Below, piece after piece: positions 1 through 8,580 of a stretch of 64,000 bases of DNA; position 1 is the first letter of the stretch, and each line of letters begins with the position of its first letter. The position numbers were made by a program, and so were the translations under genes. The notes under the pieces are model-generated. The model had not been told where the DNA came from and did no database searches. It saw only the letters and a list, made by a program, of their open reading frames with translations. Location: contig OY759982.1 in the NCBI GenBank assembly GCA_963662895.1, forward strand, positions 3,286,001 to 3,350,000, given 5' to 3'. The stretch comes from GWE2-42-39 sp963662895. Its GTDB lineage: Bacteria; Bacteroidota; Bacteroidia; Bacteroidales; Prolixibacteraceae.

Positions 1-742
1 CGGAATGGTTTCGTTTGTCGGGAAAACCGGGGATGATATTTTTGGGAAGCAGGCCATGCAACTACTGGAAGATGAGGGCATTCTTGTTGATTTTGTGGCT
101 ACTGATCATGAAAATCCAAGTGGAGTGGCGATGATCACTGTGGATGCAAAAGGAGAAAATTCTATTGTAGTGGCTCCCGGCTCGAACGGGACACTTTCTC
201 CGGCTGATTTTGACCAGGCACTTGCTGACCTGGAAGATTCTGAAATTGTGCTTCTGCAGTTAGAGATACCAGTCACAACAGTTACTTATATTGCCGAGGT
301 GGCTTCGAAAAAGGGTAAAAAAGTAATACTTAACCCTGCACCTGCTGATCGGTTACCGGAAGAGTTATTTAAGAACATTTTCGCGATAACCCCGAATGAA
401 ACAGAGGCAGAATTGTTGACCGGGATTCGTGCGGTCAATGCTGAAACAGCAGAAAAAGCAGCCCGGGTATTGAAAAAGAAAGGTGTGAAAGTTGTCATTA
501 TTACCATGGGAGCGGCCGGGGCATTTGTATTGAGTGATGAATTCACCGGAATGGTAAAGGCTCCCCCTGTTGAGGCGGCAGATACTACTGCAGCCGGCGA
601 TACTTTTAACGGTGCCCTGGTTGTTGCTCTTTCCGAAAAACAACCCTTGCAAAAAGCTGTTGAGTTTGCCTGCCAGGCTGCTTCTGTATCTGTTACAAGG
701 ATTGGAGCCCAGACTTCCATTCCGTTCAGAAAAGAAATATAG
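1..742 (+). CDS. rbsK: Ribokinase, C-terminal part (gene enters from the left edge)
   Basis: PfkB-family sugar kinase that phosphorylates D-ribose to ribose 5-phosphate with ATP in the cytoplasm. About 246 residues are visible, open to the window edge, so roughly the first 60 residues of a typical 305-residue ribokinase lie outside. Seen: the N-lobe segment with GKTGDDIFG, the substrate-side NPSGVAMI, then NPAPA and TPNETEAELLTG, and near the C-terminus the PfkB signature DTTAAGDTFNGA carrying the catalytic Asp and anion-hole Gly residues. It lies 30 bp before an ADP-ribosylglycohydrolase gene and is followed by a nucleoside hydrolase and a permease, which supports ribose from nucleosides or ADP-ribose as its substrate. 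The family assignment is firm; the exact sugar is inferred from context. Confidence 0.9.
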   Translation, partial: GMVSFVGKTGDDIFGKQAMQLLEDEGILVDFVATDHENPSGVAMITVDAKGENSIVVAPGSNGTLSPADFDQALADLEDSEIVLLQLEIPVTTVTYIAEVASKKGKKVILNPAPADRLPEELFKNIFAITPNETEAELLTGIRAVNAETAEKAARVLKKKGVKVVIITMGAAGAFVLSDEFTGMVKAPPVEAADTTAAGDTFNGALVVALSEKQPLQKAVEFACQAASVSVTRIGAQTSIPFRKEI

Positions 743-772
743 ATTGAGAAATTAACCACAAAAACCAATAAT

Positions 773-2395
773 ATGAAAACATACCTGTTTTTATTTGTAA
801 CACTTTTTATGATTGCCGGTACTTCCTGCAGTCGTAAAAGTTCCAATATGAGAATTATTTCCAATGAAGTTCTGAAAGATAAAATTGCCGGTGGCTGGGC
901 AGGGAAGATGATTGGAGTTACTTACGGGGCCCCGACTGAGTTCCGGGCACAGGGCAAAACGTATGAGGATCCCATTAAGTGGGTACCTGCTGATGTGAAG
1001 GGGGCCATTGGACAGGATGATATTTACGTGCAGCTTACTTTTTTAATGGCAATGGACCAATATGGTATAGATGCCCCGGCAAAAAAATTCCAGGAGTTAT
1101 TTGCCAAAGCTGGTTATCATTTATGGCATGCCAATGTTCAGGCACGAAAGAATTATTTCGATAGTATTTTTCCGCCACAATCCGGTCATCCTGATGATAA
1201 CCTTCATGCTGATGATATTGATTTTCAGATTGAAGCTGATTACATCGGTTTTATGTGCCCTGGAATGCCGCAAACTGCAAACAAGATTGCTGATAAGATC
1301 GGCCATATCATGAATTATGGCGATGGGGTTTACGGGGGGGTGTTTGTTGCCGCTTTGTATGCCGAAGCATATTTTGAAAACAACATTAATAAACTCATTG
1401 AGAAGGCCTTGTTGTCCATTCCTTCTGAAAGTGATTATTACAGGATTGTAAAAGATGTGATCATCCTGCATAAACAATACCCGGATGACTGGCGTGCTGC
1501 CTGGGCCGAACTGGAAGCCAAGTGGGGCAAGGACCATATTTGTGGCGCCGGTTCTGATTTTAACATTGATGCAAAACTTAACGGAGCCTATATTGTAATG
1601 GGATTACTTTATGGTGAAGGTGATCCGGAGAAGACCCTGGAAGTTTCGACCCGTTGCGGACAGGACTCGGATTGCAACCCTTCCAACGCGATGGCAGTAC
1701 TGGGAGTGATGAAAGGGCTTAGCGGATTACCGGAAGAATACCAGGATGCAGTAAAAGCAATAGGAGATTCTTTGTTTATTAATACTACTTATTCATTCAA
1801 TAAAGCAGTAGCACGGACTATGGAATATGCGCAGAAACTAACGGTTGAAAATGGGGGCGAATCAACAGGAAATAAACTAAAGATTAGTGTTCAGCAGCCT
1901 CAGCCGTTTCCGTTTGAAGAATCTTTCCCGAAACTGGTTTTTGATAAGAATGTTAGTGTGTTTGCTCCCGGAGCCTGGGAGATGAAAGGCAACTGGAAAA
2001 GCTATTGTTACTTTAGTGAATGGTCGAAAAAGGAGATAAAAGACCAGGCTTTGTATAGCGGAAAAGCAGGAGATGAGATCAGTTTCACATTTGAAGGAAC
2101 AGGAGTGTCTTTGGTAGGGAACTGGCTTAGGGACGGAGGAAAAGCCGATGTTTTTGTAGATGGTGAATTAAAACGGACTATCGACAATTATTTCTTTTTT
2201 TCAAATCAGGAGCACAGAAACATGAGTGTGTACCATATCGTAAATCTTCCTGAGGGAAAACATACCATCCGGTTAGTTGTGAAAGGGGAGAAACGGACAG
2301 AGTCGCAAGGAACCAATGTATATATCAGAGAAGCTGTAGTATTTAAAACAGCTGATAAGATCAACGAAAATTTTAAGTTTTCTTTTCAGAAATAA
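773..2395 (+). CDS. ADP-ribosylglycohydrolase family lipoprotein with C-terminal beta domain
   Basis: 540 residues. A signal peptide ends in a lipobox-like AGTSC (Cys about residue 20), so the protein is probably a lipoprotein facing the periplasm or surface. Residues ~30-355 form the ADP-ribosylglycohydrolase fold: GGWAGKMIGVTYG, GQDDIY, and GQDSDCNPSNAMAVLG, which matches the metal-binding D-x-D motif of the family (here DSD in place of the usual DTD). Residues ~380-525 look like an all-beta carbohydrate-binding-type domain (ISFTFEGTGVSLVG, then VNLPEGKHTIRL). Known for the family: removal of ADP-ribose from proteins or small molecules. Inferred: it works outside the cytoplasm upstream of the nucleoside hydrolase and permease that follow. 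The real substrate is unknown; several secreted Bacteroidota members are uncharacterised. Confidence 0.85.
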   Translation: MKTYLFLFVTLFMIAGTSCSRKSSNMRIISNEVLKDKIAGGWAGKMIGVTYGAPTEFRAQGKTYEDPIKWVPADVKGAIGQDDIYVQLTFLMAMDQYGIDAPAKKFQELFAKAGYHLWHANVQARKNYFDSIFPPQSGHPDDNLHADDIDFQIEADYIGFMCPGMPQTANKIADKIGHIMNYGDGVYGGVFVAALYAEAYFENNINKLIEKALLSIPSESDYYRIVKDVIILHKQYPDDWRAAWAELEAKWGKDHICGAGSDFNIDAKLNGAYIVMGLLYGEGDPEKTLEVSTRCGQDSDCNPSNAMAVLGVMKGLSGLPEEYQDAVKAIGDSLFINTTYSFNKAVARTMEYAQKLTVENGGESTGNKLKISVQQPQPFPFEESFPKLVFDKNVSVFAPGAWEMKGNWKSYCYFSEWSKKEIKDQALYSGKAGDEISFTFEGTGVSLVGNWLRDGGKADVFVDGELKRTIDNYFFFSNQEHRNMSVYHIVNLPEGKHTIRLVVKGEKRTESQGTNVYIREAVVFKTADKINENFKFSFQK

Positions 2396-2424
2396 GAATG
2401 TTTGATGGTTTTTAATATTTGATT

Positions 2425-3423
2425 ATGAGAAATATATTGAGTGTTGGTGCGTTTTTGTGCCTGATTGTTTTTTCGACAGAAACATACGGACAAAAGGAGA
2501 AAGCCCCGGTCAAAATAATTTTTGATACTGATATGGGGCCTGATTTTGATGATGTAGGTGCAATTACCGTGTTACATGCCCTGGCTGCCAAAGGCGAATG
2601 CGAGATACTGGCAACCTGTGCCAGCGACCGTTATCCAACGGTTGCACCTACCATTGAAGCGTTTAACCGGTATTTTCAAAAGCCTGATATTCCGGTTGGC
2701 GTTGCCGGGGAGGGAGCCCCTGATTTTTCATGTCCAAACCATTGGAATGATTCTGTAGTAGCCAAATTTTTGCCTGAACCGAAAACCATTGCCGATTATC
2801 CTCCGGCAGTTCAGGTGTATCGTAAAGCGTTGGCTGGTCAGCCCGATCATAGCGTAGTTATAGTGACCGTAGGATTTGTTAGTAACCTGGCTGATTTACT
2901 CAAGTCAGTCCCTGATGAATTTTCTCCGCTTTCCGGGATAGAACTGGTAAAAAAGAAAGTGAAAAAGCTGGTTTCTATGGCCGGGGATTTTCCACAGGGT
3001 AACGAATTCAATGTGAATCAGCATCCTGGAGCCTCTTTTTATGCTTATTCGAACTGGCCAACGCCAATTCTTTTTAGCGGCTTCGGGATCGGAAGTAAAA
3101 TCATGACCGGGAACAAGGTTGCCACACAGGGAACAGTGGGAAGCCCGGTTCAATGGGCATACAGCTACTGCCTCTCAACCTATGGAAAAAAGCCGTTGAC
3201 AAATCGTAATTCGTGGGATCATACTGCTGTTTTATGTGCTGTCCGTAACCCTGAGGATTATTTTTATGTGATAGGGGAAGGGACTTTTATTTGTAATCCC
3301 GATGGTTCAAACACATGGGATGCTGATAAAGATTCCGGGCATTCGTTTCTTGTGCACAAATATCCGTATCAGAAAATTGCTGATGTTATCGACGATTTAA
3401 TGTTATACGAACCAAATCATTAA
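2425..3423 (+). CDS. Secreted nucleoside hydrolase (IUNH family)
   Basis: 332 residues. The N-terminus (MRNILSVGAFLCLIVFSTE...YGQ) is a cleavable signal peptide, placing the enzyme outside the cytoplasm. Directly after it comes FDTDMGPDFDDVGA, the calcium-binding aspartate cluster of inosine-uridine nucleoside hydrolases; a second acidic site is expected near NRNSWDHTAVLCAV. The family cleaves the N-glycosidic bond of ribonucleosides to ribose and base. I chose ATG 2425; a TTG two codons upstream (2419) is in frame but leaves the signal peptide no better. It lies 29 bp after the ADP-ribosylglycohydrolase gene and 12 bp before the permease, so it is surely in the same operon. Released ribose would be a substrate for the ribokinase at the start of the window. 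Confidence 0.88.
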   Translation: MRNILSVGAFLCLIVFSTETYGQKEKAPVKIIFDTDMGPDFDDVGAITVLHALAAKGECEILATCASDRYPTVAPTIEAFNRYFQKPDIPVGVAGEGAPDFSCPNHWNDSVVAKFLPEPKTIADYPPAVQVYRKALAGQPDHSVVIVTVGFVSNLADLLKSVPDEFSPLSGIELVKKKVKKLVSMAGDFPQGNEFNVNQHPGASFYAYSNWPTPILFSGFGIGSKIMTGNKVATQGTVGSPVQWAYSYCLSTYGKKPLTNRNSWDHTAVLCAVRNPEDYFYVIGEGTFICNPDGSNTWDADKDSGHSFLVHKYPYQKIADVIDDLMLYEPNH

Positions 3424-3435
3424 AAATAAATTGCA

Positions 3436-4431
3436 ATGTATATTGTTAGTTCATATTTTATCGCGGTAATTCTTTGCGTGGTTACCATGCTTTGCTGGGG
3501 ATCGTGGGCAAACACCCAAAAACTGGCAGAAAAATCATGGCGTTTCGAATTGTACTATTGGGACTATGTGACCGGTATCATACTGATGTCGCTGCTTTTT
3601 GCATTTACCCTTGGCAGCATTGGTGATCAGGGGCGTTCGTTTATTCCTGATATAGTTCAGGCTGATTTCAGTAAATTATTGAATGCCTTTATTGGAGGTG
3701 TGATCTTCAATGCGGCCAATATCCTGGTAGTCGCTGCTATTGCTGTTGCCGGAATATCTGTGGCTTTTCCTGTCGGGATTGGCATTGCACTGGTTTTTGG
3801 CGTACTGATCAATTATCTGGCAAGTCCGCAAGGTAATGCGACATGGTTATTCATGGGGGTTGCTTTAATTACACTGGCTATTATTTTAGATGCTTTTGCA
3901 TACCGGAAAAAAGCCAGTCAGAATAAAAAAGTACCGGCAAAAGGCATATTGCTTTCTGTTTCCGGTGGTGTATTAATGGCCTTGTTTTATCGTTTTGTGG
4001 CAAGTTCAATGGCTGCCAACCTGCAAACCCCGGAAGCCGGATACCTGAGCCCCTATACCGCAGTTGTTGTTTTTTCGGCAGGCATCCTGGTAAGTAATTT
4101 TATTTTCAATACGATTTTAATGAAACATCCGGTTGAAGGAGAACCGGTGTTTTTCAGGGATTATTTTTCAGGAAAGATGAAAGAACACCTGACTGGTATT
4201 GCAGGTGGAGTGATTTGGTGTATCGGGATGTCGTTCAGTATTATCGCATCAGGAAAAGCCGGGTTTGCTGTTTCTTACGGATTAGGACAGGGAGCTACTC
4301 TGGTGGCAGCGCTTTGGGGCGTTTTTATCTGGAAGGAGTTTAAACAGGTAAAAGGTACATCTGGTTTACTAACTGCTATGTTCCTACTTTTCGTGGTCGG
4401 ATTATCGATGCTGATTTATGCAGGAATGTAA
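3436..4431 (+). CDS. Ten-helix permease of the drug/metabolite superfamily (GRP/ureide-permease type)
   Basis: 331 residues with about ten hydrophobic segments and short loops, so an inner-membrane transporter. Recognisable features are WGSWANTQK in the first helix region and FPVGIGIALVFGVLINY in the middle, typical of sugar/ureide permease-like members of the drug/metabolite transporter superfamily. It is the last gene of a four-gene operon with ribokinase, ADP-ribosylglycohydrolase and nucleoside hydrolase, so ribose or a nucleoside is the likely cargo; this is inference from context, because the family carries diverse solutes. Its stop codon falls inside a 14-bp palindrome shared with the convergent downstream gene. 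Confidence 0.75.
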   Translation: MYIVSSYFIAVILCVVTMLCWGSWANTQKLAEKSWRFELYYWDYVTGIILMSLLFAFTLGSIGDQGRSFIPDIVQADFSKLLNAFIGGVIFNAANILVVAAIAVAGISVAFPVGIGIALVFGVLINYLASPQGNATWLFMGVALITLAIILDAFAYRKKASQNKKVPAKGILLSVSGGVLMALFYRFVASSMAANLQTPEAGYLSPYTAVVVFSAGILVSNFIFNTILMKHPVEGEPVFFRDYFSGKMKEHLTGIAGGVIWCIGMSFSIIASGKAGFAVSYGLGQGATLVAALWGVFIWKEFKQVKGTSGLLTAMFLLFVVGLSMLIYAGM

Positions 4432-4440
4432 CGCGTTACA
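4427..4440. repeat. Perfect 14-bp palindrome over two convergent stop codons
   Basis: TGTAACGCGTTACA reads the same on both strands. The permease stop (4429-4431) and the stop of the convergent hydrolase gene (4436-4438) both lie inside it, only 4 bp apart. There is no T-tract, so it is unlikely to be an efficient terminator; it may be chance symmetry of facing stops. Confidence 0.6.
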
Positions 4441-5197
4441 GGTTTATCTCCAGTCCGTCGTAAGCCAGGAAAACATCCGGGGGTAATTCATTTGATACCT
4501 CCCGGTGGAGTCCCATCTGGTGTGACAGGTGGGTAAGATAGGCCTTCGCTGGTTTTAGTTCATCGATTAGTTGTAATGCCTCGCTGAGGGTGAAATGAGA
4601 AATGTGTTTTTCCTTGCGGAGGGCATTTACTACCAGTACTTCCAGGCCTTGCAGCTTTTCCTTTTCGCTTTTTTCCAGATAGTTCACGTCGGTAATATAA
4701 GCAAAGCTCCCGATACGGAACCCAAAAACAGGTAATTTGTAATGGAGCCCGCGTACCGGGATAATTTCTGTTTCTCCGATGAGGAAAGGCTTATTTTCAA
4801 TTAAATGAAGGTTCATTTGCGGTATCCCCGGATATTTGTAGCGGGCAAATACATAATTGAATACGCGCCTGATCGCATTTTGTACCCGTTCTTCTGCATA
4901 AATATCAGTAGGGTGTTTTTGTACCCAGTTAAATGCCCGGATGTCATCGAGACCAAAAAGATGGTCGACATGTTCGTGTGTTAATAAAATGGCATCGAGG
5001 CTTTTCAGGTTCACCCTCAGTATTTGCTGGCGGAAGTCAGGACCAGTATCAATAACCAGCTTTTGTTCTCCTGTTTCTATCAATACCGACGAGCGTAGGC
5101 GTTTATCCTTGGGGTCGTCCGATTGACAGACCTCACAATTGCATGCAATAATTGGTATTCCCTGCGATGTCCCGGTTCCCAGAAAGGTAATTTTCAA
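4436..5197 (-). CDS. MBL-fold phosphodiesterase, PhnP-like
   Basis: 253 residues, full length for PhnP-type metallo-beta-lactamase-fold hydrolases. The zinc motif HEHVDH lies near residue 75, preceded by GTGTSQGIP at the N-terminus and NCEVCQSDDPKD, a Cys/Asp element typical of this subgroup; further metal ligands are likely in YITDV and LTHLSHQMGLH. PhnP hydrolyses 5-phosphoribosyl 1,2-cyclic phosphate, but Bacteroidota carry this family outside phosphonate operons, so the substrate is open. No ATG is available; the start is TTG at 5195-5197, directly giving MKITFLGTG. Transcription is divergent from the methyltransferase at 5286 and convergent with the permease. Confidence 0.85.
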   Translation of the reverse strand: MKITFLGTGTSQGIPIIACNCEVCQSDDPKDKRLRSSVLIETGEQKLVIDTGPDFRQQILRVNLKSLDAILLTHEHVDHLFGLDDIRAFNWVQKHPTDIYAEERVQNAIRRVFNYVFARYKYPGIPQMNLHLIENKPFLIGETEIIPVRGLHYKLPVFGFRIGSFAYITDVNYLEKSEKEKLQGLEVLVVNALRKEKHISHFTLSEALQLIDELKPAKAYLTHLSHQMGLHREVSNELPPDVFLAYDGLEINL

Positions 5198-5285
5198 AAT
5201 CTTTATTTTTTTACAGATTTACAAAAATAAGGAATGGGGCAGTGTCTGCCATACTTTTTATCTATTTTTGAAAGAAAAAATGACA

Positions 5286-5987
5286 ATGGCAAAAATTTAC
5301 CTGATCCCTGCCACATTGGGCGAAAGTAAACCAGATGCAGTGTTCCCGTCCGCTAATAAAAGTATTATCCTTTCCGTTTCATATTTTATCGTGGAAAATA
5401 TCAGGACTGCCCGTCGTTTTTTGAAACTGATCGATAAAGATATTGATATTGATCGACTTACCTTTTTTGTGTTAAATAAACATACCAAGGCTGAAAACAT
5501 TTACCATTACCTGGCCCCGGTAAAAAACGGCCATGACATGGGGATTATTTCTGAAGCCGGTTGTCCGGGCATTGCCGATCCCGGCGCAGATATTGTGAAA
5601 ATCGCTCATGAAAAAAACATCCGGGTAGTTCCGTTAGTCGGTCCCTCTTCGATACTATTGGCCTTAATGGCTTCGGGGATGAACGGGCAGAATTTTGCAT
5701 TTAACGGCTATTTACCTATTAAAGAACCGGATAAATCAAAGACAATTAAAATATTGGAAAAGCGGGTTTATACTGAAAACCAAAGCCAGCTTTTTATTGA
5801 AGCCCCGTATCGTAACCTGCAACTTTTTAGTGACCTGGTTCGCAACTGTGATCCCCGGACCCGACTTTGTGTAGCTGCCGATATTACCCTGGAAACCGAA
5901 TTTATACTGACCCAAACGGTTTTATACTGGCGTAGAAACCAACCTGATATACAGAAAAGGCCTGTTGTTTTTATAATCGGAAAATAA
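5286..5987 (+). CDS. SAM-dependent tetrapyrrole-methylase-family protein (RsmI-like)
   Basis: 233 residues from ATG 5286 (an ATG two codons earlier at 5280 is equally possible; no clear ribosome site decides). The fold is that of the tetrapyrrole methylase superfamily that includes RsmI, the 16S rRNA C1402 2'-O-methyltransferase: IPATLGE at the N-terminus, ISEAGCPGIADPGA about residue 90 and VPLVGPSSILLALMASG about residue 120, the SAM-binding loops. RsmI proper has about 280 residues; this shorter form is common in Bacteroidota and its RNA target is not established. Its stop overlaps the next ATG by one base (TAATG), so the two genes are translationally coupled. Confidence 0.82.
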   Translation: MAKIYLIPATLGESKPDAVFPSANKSIILSVSYFIVENIRTARRFLKLIDKDIDIDRLTFFVLNKHTKAENIYHYLAPVKNGHDMGIISEAGCPGIADPGADIVKIAHEKNIRVVPLVGPSSILLALMASGMNGQNFAFNGYLPIKEPDKSKTIKILEKRVYTENQSQLFIEAPYRNLQLFSDLVRNCDPRTRLCVAADITLETEFILTQTVLYWRRNQPDIQKRPVVFIIGK

Positions 5988-7033
5988 TGTTAACATCAAT
6001 TTGTATATATTATTTTTCGGGGACCGGAAATTCAAGAAGAGTTTCGGAGTGGATCAAAAAAAGCGCTTATGACAAAGGCTATAAAGTGGAGAGTATCGAT
6101 ATATCGAAAACGAAACGCCGTGATGTGCCAAAACCGTCAGACGATACGATGATTGGTTTTTGTTCGCCAACACATGGTTTTAACCTGCCTCCTGTCATGA
6201 TGCATTTCCTGTTGTTTTTTCCGCGGGGAAGGAGTAAGGTTTTTATCATGAATACCCGGGCCGGAATGAAGCTTTCCAAACTGTTTCTTCCCGGTTTGAG
6301 CGGGATGGCACAATATTTTTATGCACTTGTATTATTGCTGAAAGGCTACAGGGTAGTTGGCATGCGCCCGGTTGATTTACCTTCGAACTGGATATCGCTG
6401 CACCCCGGACTGAAAACAAAAGTTGTCGATTCGTTGCACCAACGCTGGGAACAAAAGGTGAAGCGCTTTGCTGACCGGATTCTGTCAGGGAAACGCGATT
6501 ACCGTGCTTTGTTTGATCTGGCACAAGACCTCGTGATTACACCTGTAGGATTATTGTATTACCTCATTGGACGGTTTGTTTTGGCAAAGTCGTTCTATGC
6601 CGATTCCTCATGCAATAATTGCGGATTATGTATAAAAGAATGCCCGGTACAGGCAATTAAAAAGATAGATGGACGTCCGTTTTGGTCATACCGTTGCGAA
6701 AGTTGCATGCACTGTATGAATAAATGCCCCAAACGGTCGATACAAACAGCCCATGGCTATTTTATAGGTGTCATTTTCCTGTCTGATTCTGTTATCCTGG
6801 TAAGTTTCTGGAATTTGATTTCAAAATATTTGTCGTTGCCGCCGGATAACCTGTTTGGGAATATTGCAGATACCCTTATTTCCGGCTTGATTACAATATT
6901 TACTTTTATAATCACATACCGTATCTTTCATTATTTACTGAAAATACCAGTTTTCCGTGAAATTATTCATATCACATCACTAACCCGTTTCCGTTTTTGG
7001 AGGAGGTACCGTTACAGGATGAACAAACACTAA
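5987..7033 (+). CDS. EFR1-type flavodoxin / 2x[4Fe-4S] ferredoxin fusion
   Basis: 348 residues. Residues 1-150 are flavodoxin-like with the FMN phosphate loop FSGTGNSRR; residues ~205-255 hold two ferredoxin clusters, CNNCGLCIKECP and CESCMHCMNKCP; the remainder contains two hydrophobic segments (about residues 260-315) that probably anchor it to the membrane. The architecture matches EFR1 ferredoxin-like proteins of anaerobes, which are thought to carry low-potential electrons; physiological partners are unknown. It overlaps the preceding methyltransferase gene by one base. Confidence 0.85.
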   Translation: MLTSICIYYFSGTGNSRRVSEWIKKSAYDKGYKVESIDISKTKRRDVPKPSDDTMIGFCSPTHGFNLPPVMMHFLLFFPRGRSKVFIMNTRAGMKLSKLFLPGLSGMAQYFYALVLLLKGYRVVGMRPVDLPSNWISLHPGLKTKVVDSLHQRWEQKVKRFADRILSGKRDYRALFDLAQDLVITPVGLLYYLIGRFVLAKSFYADSSCNNCGLCIKECPVQAIKKIDGRPFWSYRCESCMHCMNKCPKRSIQTAHGYFIGVIFLSDSVILVSFWNLISKYLSLPPDNLFGNIADTLISGLITIFTFIITYRIFHYLLKIPVFREIIHITSLTRFRFWRRYRYRMNKH

Positions 7034-7105
7034 ATAATTCCCTCTTTAAACAAATTTCAAAACTTAATTTTTGTATTTTGCCGGCCGAATTTTTAAACAG
7101 GACAA

Positions 7106-7771
7106 GTGGATCAGGATTTAAACGGAGAATTGTTTTTTAATGACGGTTATCAACTGGTAAAATCAGAAATTGCCGGAATGGTCAGTAAAGATTCCATTTT
7201 TCGGGCTTTGGTAAAAATGTACCAGTCGGTTGATCTGCTTATCAGTTCTTTATTGAATTTTGCTGAAAGACAAGGTATGCAAGTCGCTTGTCACAAAGGA
7301 TGCGAATGGTGCTGTCATCAGGCTGTTTTTGCCAATTCTTACGAAATTCATTATTTGTCGGAATATATTAAAACACGTTTTTCAAAAGAAGAAAGAGAAC
7401 AGATCTATAAGCAGGCCCAGGTAAAAAACGGTAAGGTAAAAGAATTAAAGGAATCTGAAGTATTACAGTACAAATTCCCATGCCCGGCGTTAGTTAACGG
7501 TGCCTGTTCTGCTTATGAGGCACGTCCGATGGCCTGCCGGATATATTTATCAACCAGGCTCGAGAGTTGTCTTGAGTTTTATCATCATCCTGAAAGTGAA
7601 AAGAATTTTCCTGCATTACTCGATTTTCCCCTGATGGCCGGAAAGATGATGAATGAGGGATTTATCAATGCCTTAAAAGAAAAGGGGATTAACACGGCTG
7701 AATTTCGTTTGGAAGAAGGTCTGTCGATAACCCTTAAAGAAGGCTGGTTAGCACCAGACACATTAAAATGA
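7106..7771 (+). CDS. YkgJ-family cysteine-cluster protein
   Basis: 221 residues from a GTG start (MDQDLNGELFF). Cysteines are arranged as in YkgJ/Fe-S-oxidoreductase-like zinc or iron cluster proteins: CHKGCEWCCHQ near residue 62, then FPCPALVNGACSAYEARPMACR about residues 124-146. The family is thought to bind an iron-sulfur cluster or zinc, with no settled function. A second YkgJ-like gene lies at 9789, on the other side of the putative RNA gene and one small gene. Fairly sure of the family; no function can be given. Confidence 0.82.
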   Translation: MDQDLNGELFFNDGYQLVKSEIAGMVSKDSIFRALVKMYQSVDLLISSLLNFAERQGMQVACHKGCEWCCHQAVFANSYEIHYLSEYIKTRFSKEEREQIYKQAQVKNGKVKELKESEVLQYKFPCPALVNGACSAYEARPMACRIYLSTRLESCLEFYHHPESEKNFPALLDFPLMAGKMMNEGFINALKEKGINTAEFRLEEGLSITLKEGWLAPDTLK

Positions 7772-7992
7772 TTTTTGGGAGAGTCGGCAGGGGCAGAAAA
7801 ACAATTATTTTTTCATCAAAAGTGATTGATTTTGTGCATAATAGTTATCAACAGTCTGTTCATAATCTGTGTTTTAACCGATATAAGATCGATAAAATCC
7901 TTTACTGATGAATAATACAGATTGTCAGACACTTATCAACTTTTATTAATATTGCCGGTTGATACAAAGTTTATTTAAAAATGAAGAAACTA

Positions 7993-8024
7993 TTGACTCA
8001 AGTGTTTTATTTTGAGTAAATTTA
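7993..8024 (+). promoter_or_regulatory. Possible Bacteroidota-type promoter for the RNA at 8031
   Basis: TTGAC at 7993 and TAAATTTA at 8017-8024 are 21 bp apart (end of TTG to start of TA). This resembles the Bacteroides sigma-ABfr pattern TTTG / TAnnTTTG, with the last G replaced by A. It would start transcription near 8030, just where the structured region begins. Confidence 0.4.
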
Positions 8025-8030
8025 ATACAT

Positions 8031-8572
8031 CAGATGAGCGATAAAAGGCAGCTCTGAAGAAGTGGAAACGAAAAAAATGACTTAATTGGAATTTGATTCG
8101 TTTCATCCTGGCCTCCGGGCCGGCACGACTGAAGGGCCGAAGTTTGAACCGGAAAGGATTCGTTCTCAAGGTTCAGTCAACAAAAAAAAGATCGCTTGCG
8201 TTCTTCGAAAAGTTGAGTTGAAAGGTGTTTCATGCATGAAAGAACCTCGGTTCCGGAAAGCAGGGACAAAAGCCAGTAAGGCCGAAAGGCCTGAAATACT
8301 TTACAAACAGCCGGAGTATATCGTAAGACATGCAAAAGCAGGTTTGGCCTGAAGACACTTCGTCCGGGAAGAGGACCTTCGGGAAATCGAGCGGACAGCC
8401 GGAAGGTGTAGCCGTAAAAAGCACACCGGAAAGCCATGGGTTGTAATAGGATGATCTTCGGATCTGAAAATACAGCCGGCCATAATAACCGTAGTCTGGC
8501 ACTGAAAGCGACTTCGGTTGCTGGATGTGAATGGGAGCTAGTCGTCAAGAGTAGTTCCCATTCGTGTTTTTT
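8031..8572 (+). ncRNA. Candidate large structured RNA, unidentified
   Basis: This 540-bp stretch has no convincing gene; an open frame at 8086-8352 starts with TTG and has no recognisable protein character. Instead it is rich in short hairpins closed by stable tetraloops: GGCC-GAAA-GGCC at 8280-8291, GATC-TTCG-GATC at 8453-8464, AGCGAC-TTCG-GTTGCT at 8507-8522 (one G-U pair), GGTGT/ACACC around 8404-8428, TTGAACC/GGTTCA around 8145-8180, and the palindrome TTTCATGCATGAAA with outer AGGT/ACCT near 8225. It is more GC-rich than the flanks, preceded by a promoter-like sequence and followed by an intrinsic terminator. I looked for the conserved cores of RNase P RNA, tmRNA and group II introns and did not find them. 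Class unknown. Confidence 0.6.
8529..8572 (+). terminator. Intrinsic terminator of the structured RNA
   Basis: A 12-bp stem (8529-8540 with 8552-8563, one G-U pair, GAATGGGAGCTA against TAGTTCCCATTC), an 11-nt loop, and a T6 run at 8567-8572. It is oriented to stop plus-strand transcription 9 bp before the end of the convergent gene at 8581. Confidence 0.8.
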
Positions 8573-8580
8573 ACAGAATA

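Noticed and set aside
8086..8352. 88-codon frame in the putative RNA region
   Set aside because: Starts with TTG, has no family likeness, and overlaps hairpins with tetraloops and a terminator; the RNA reading explains the sequence better.
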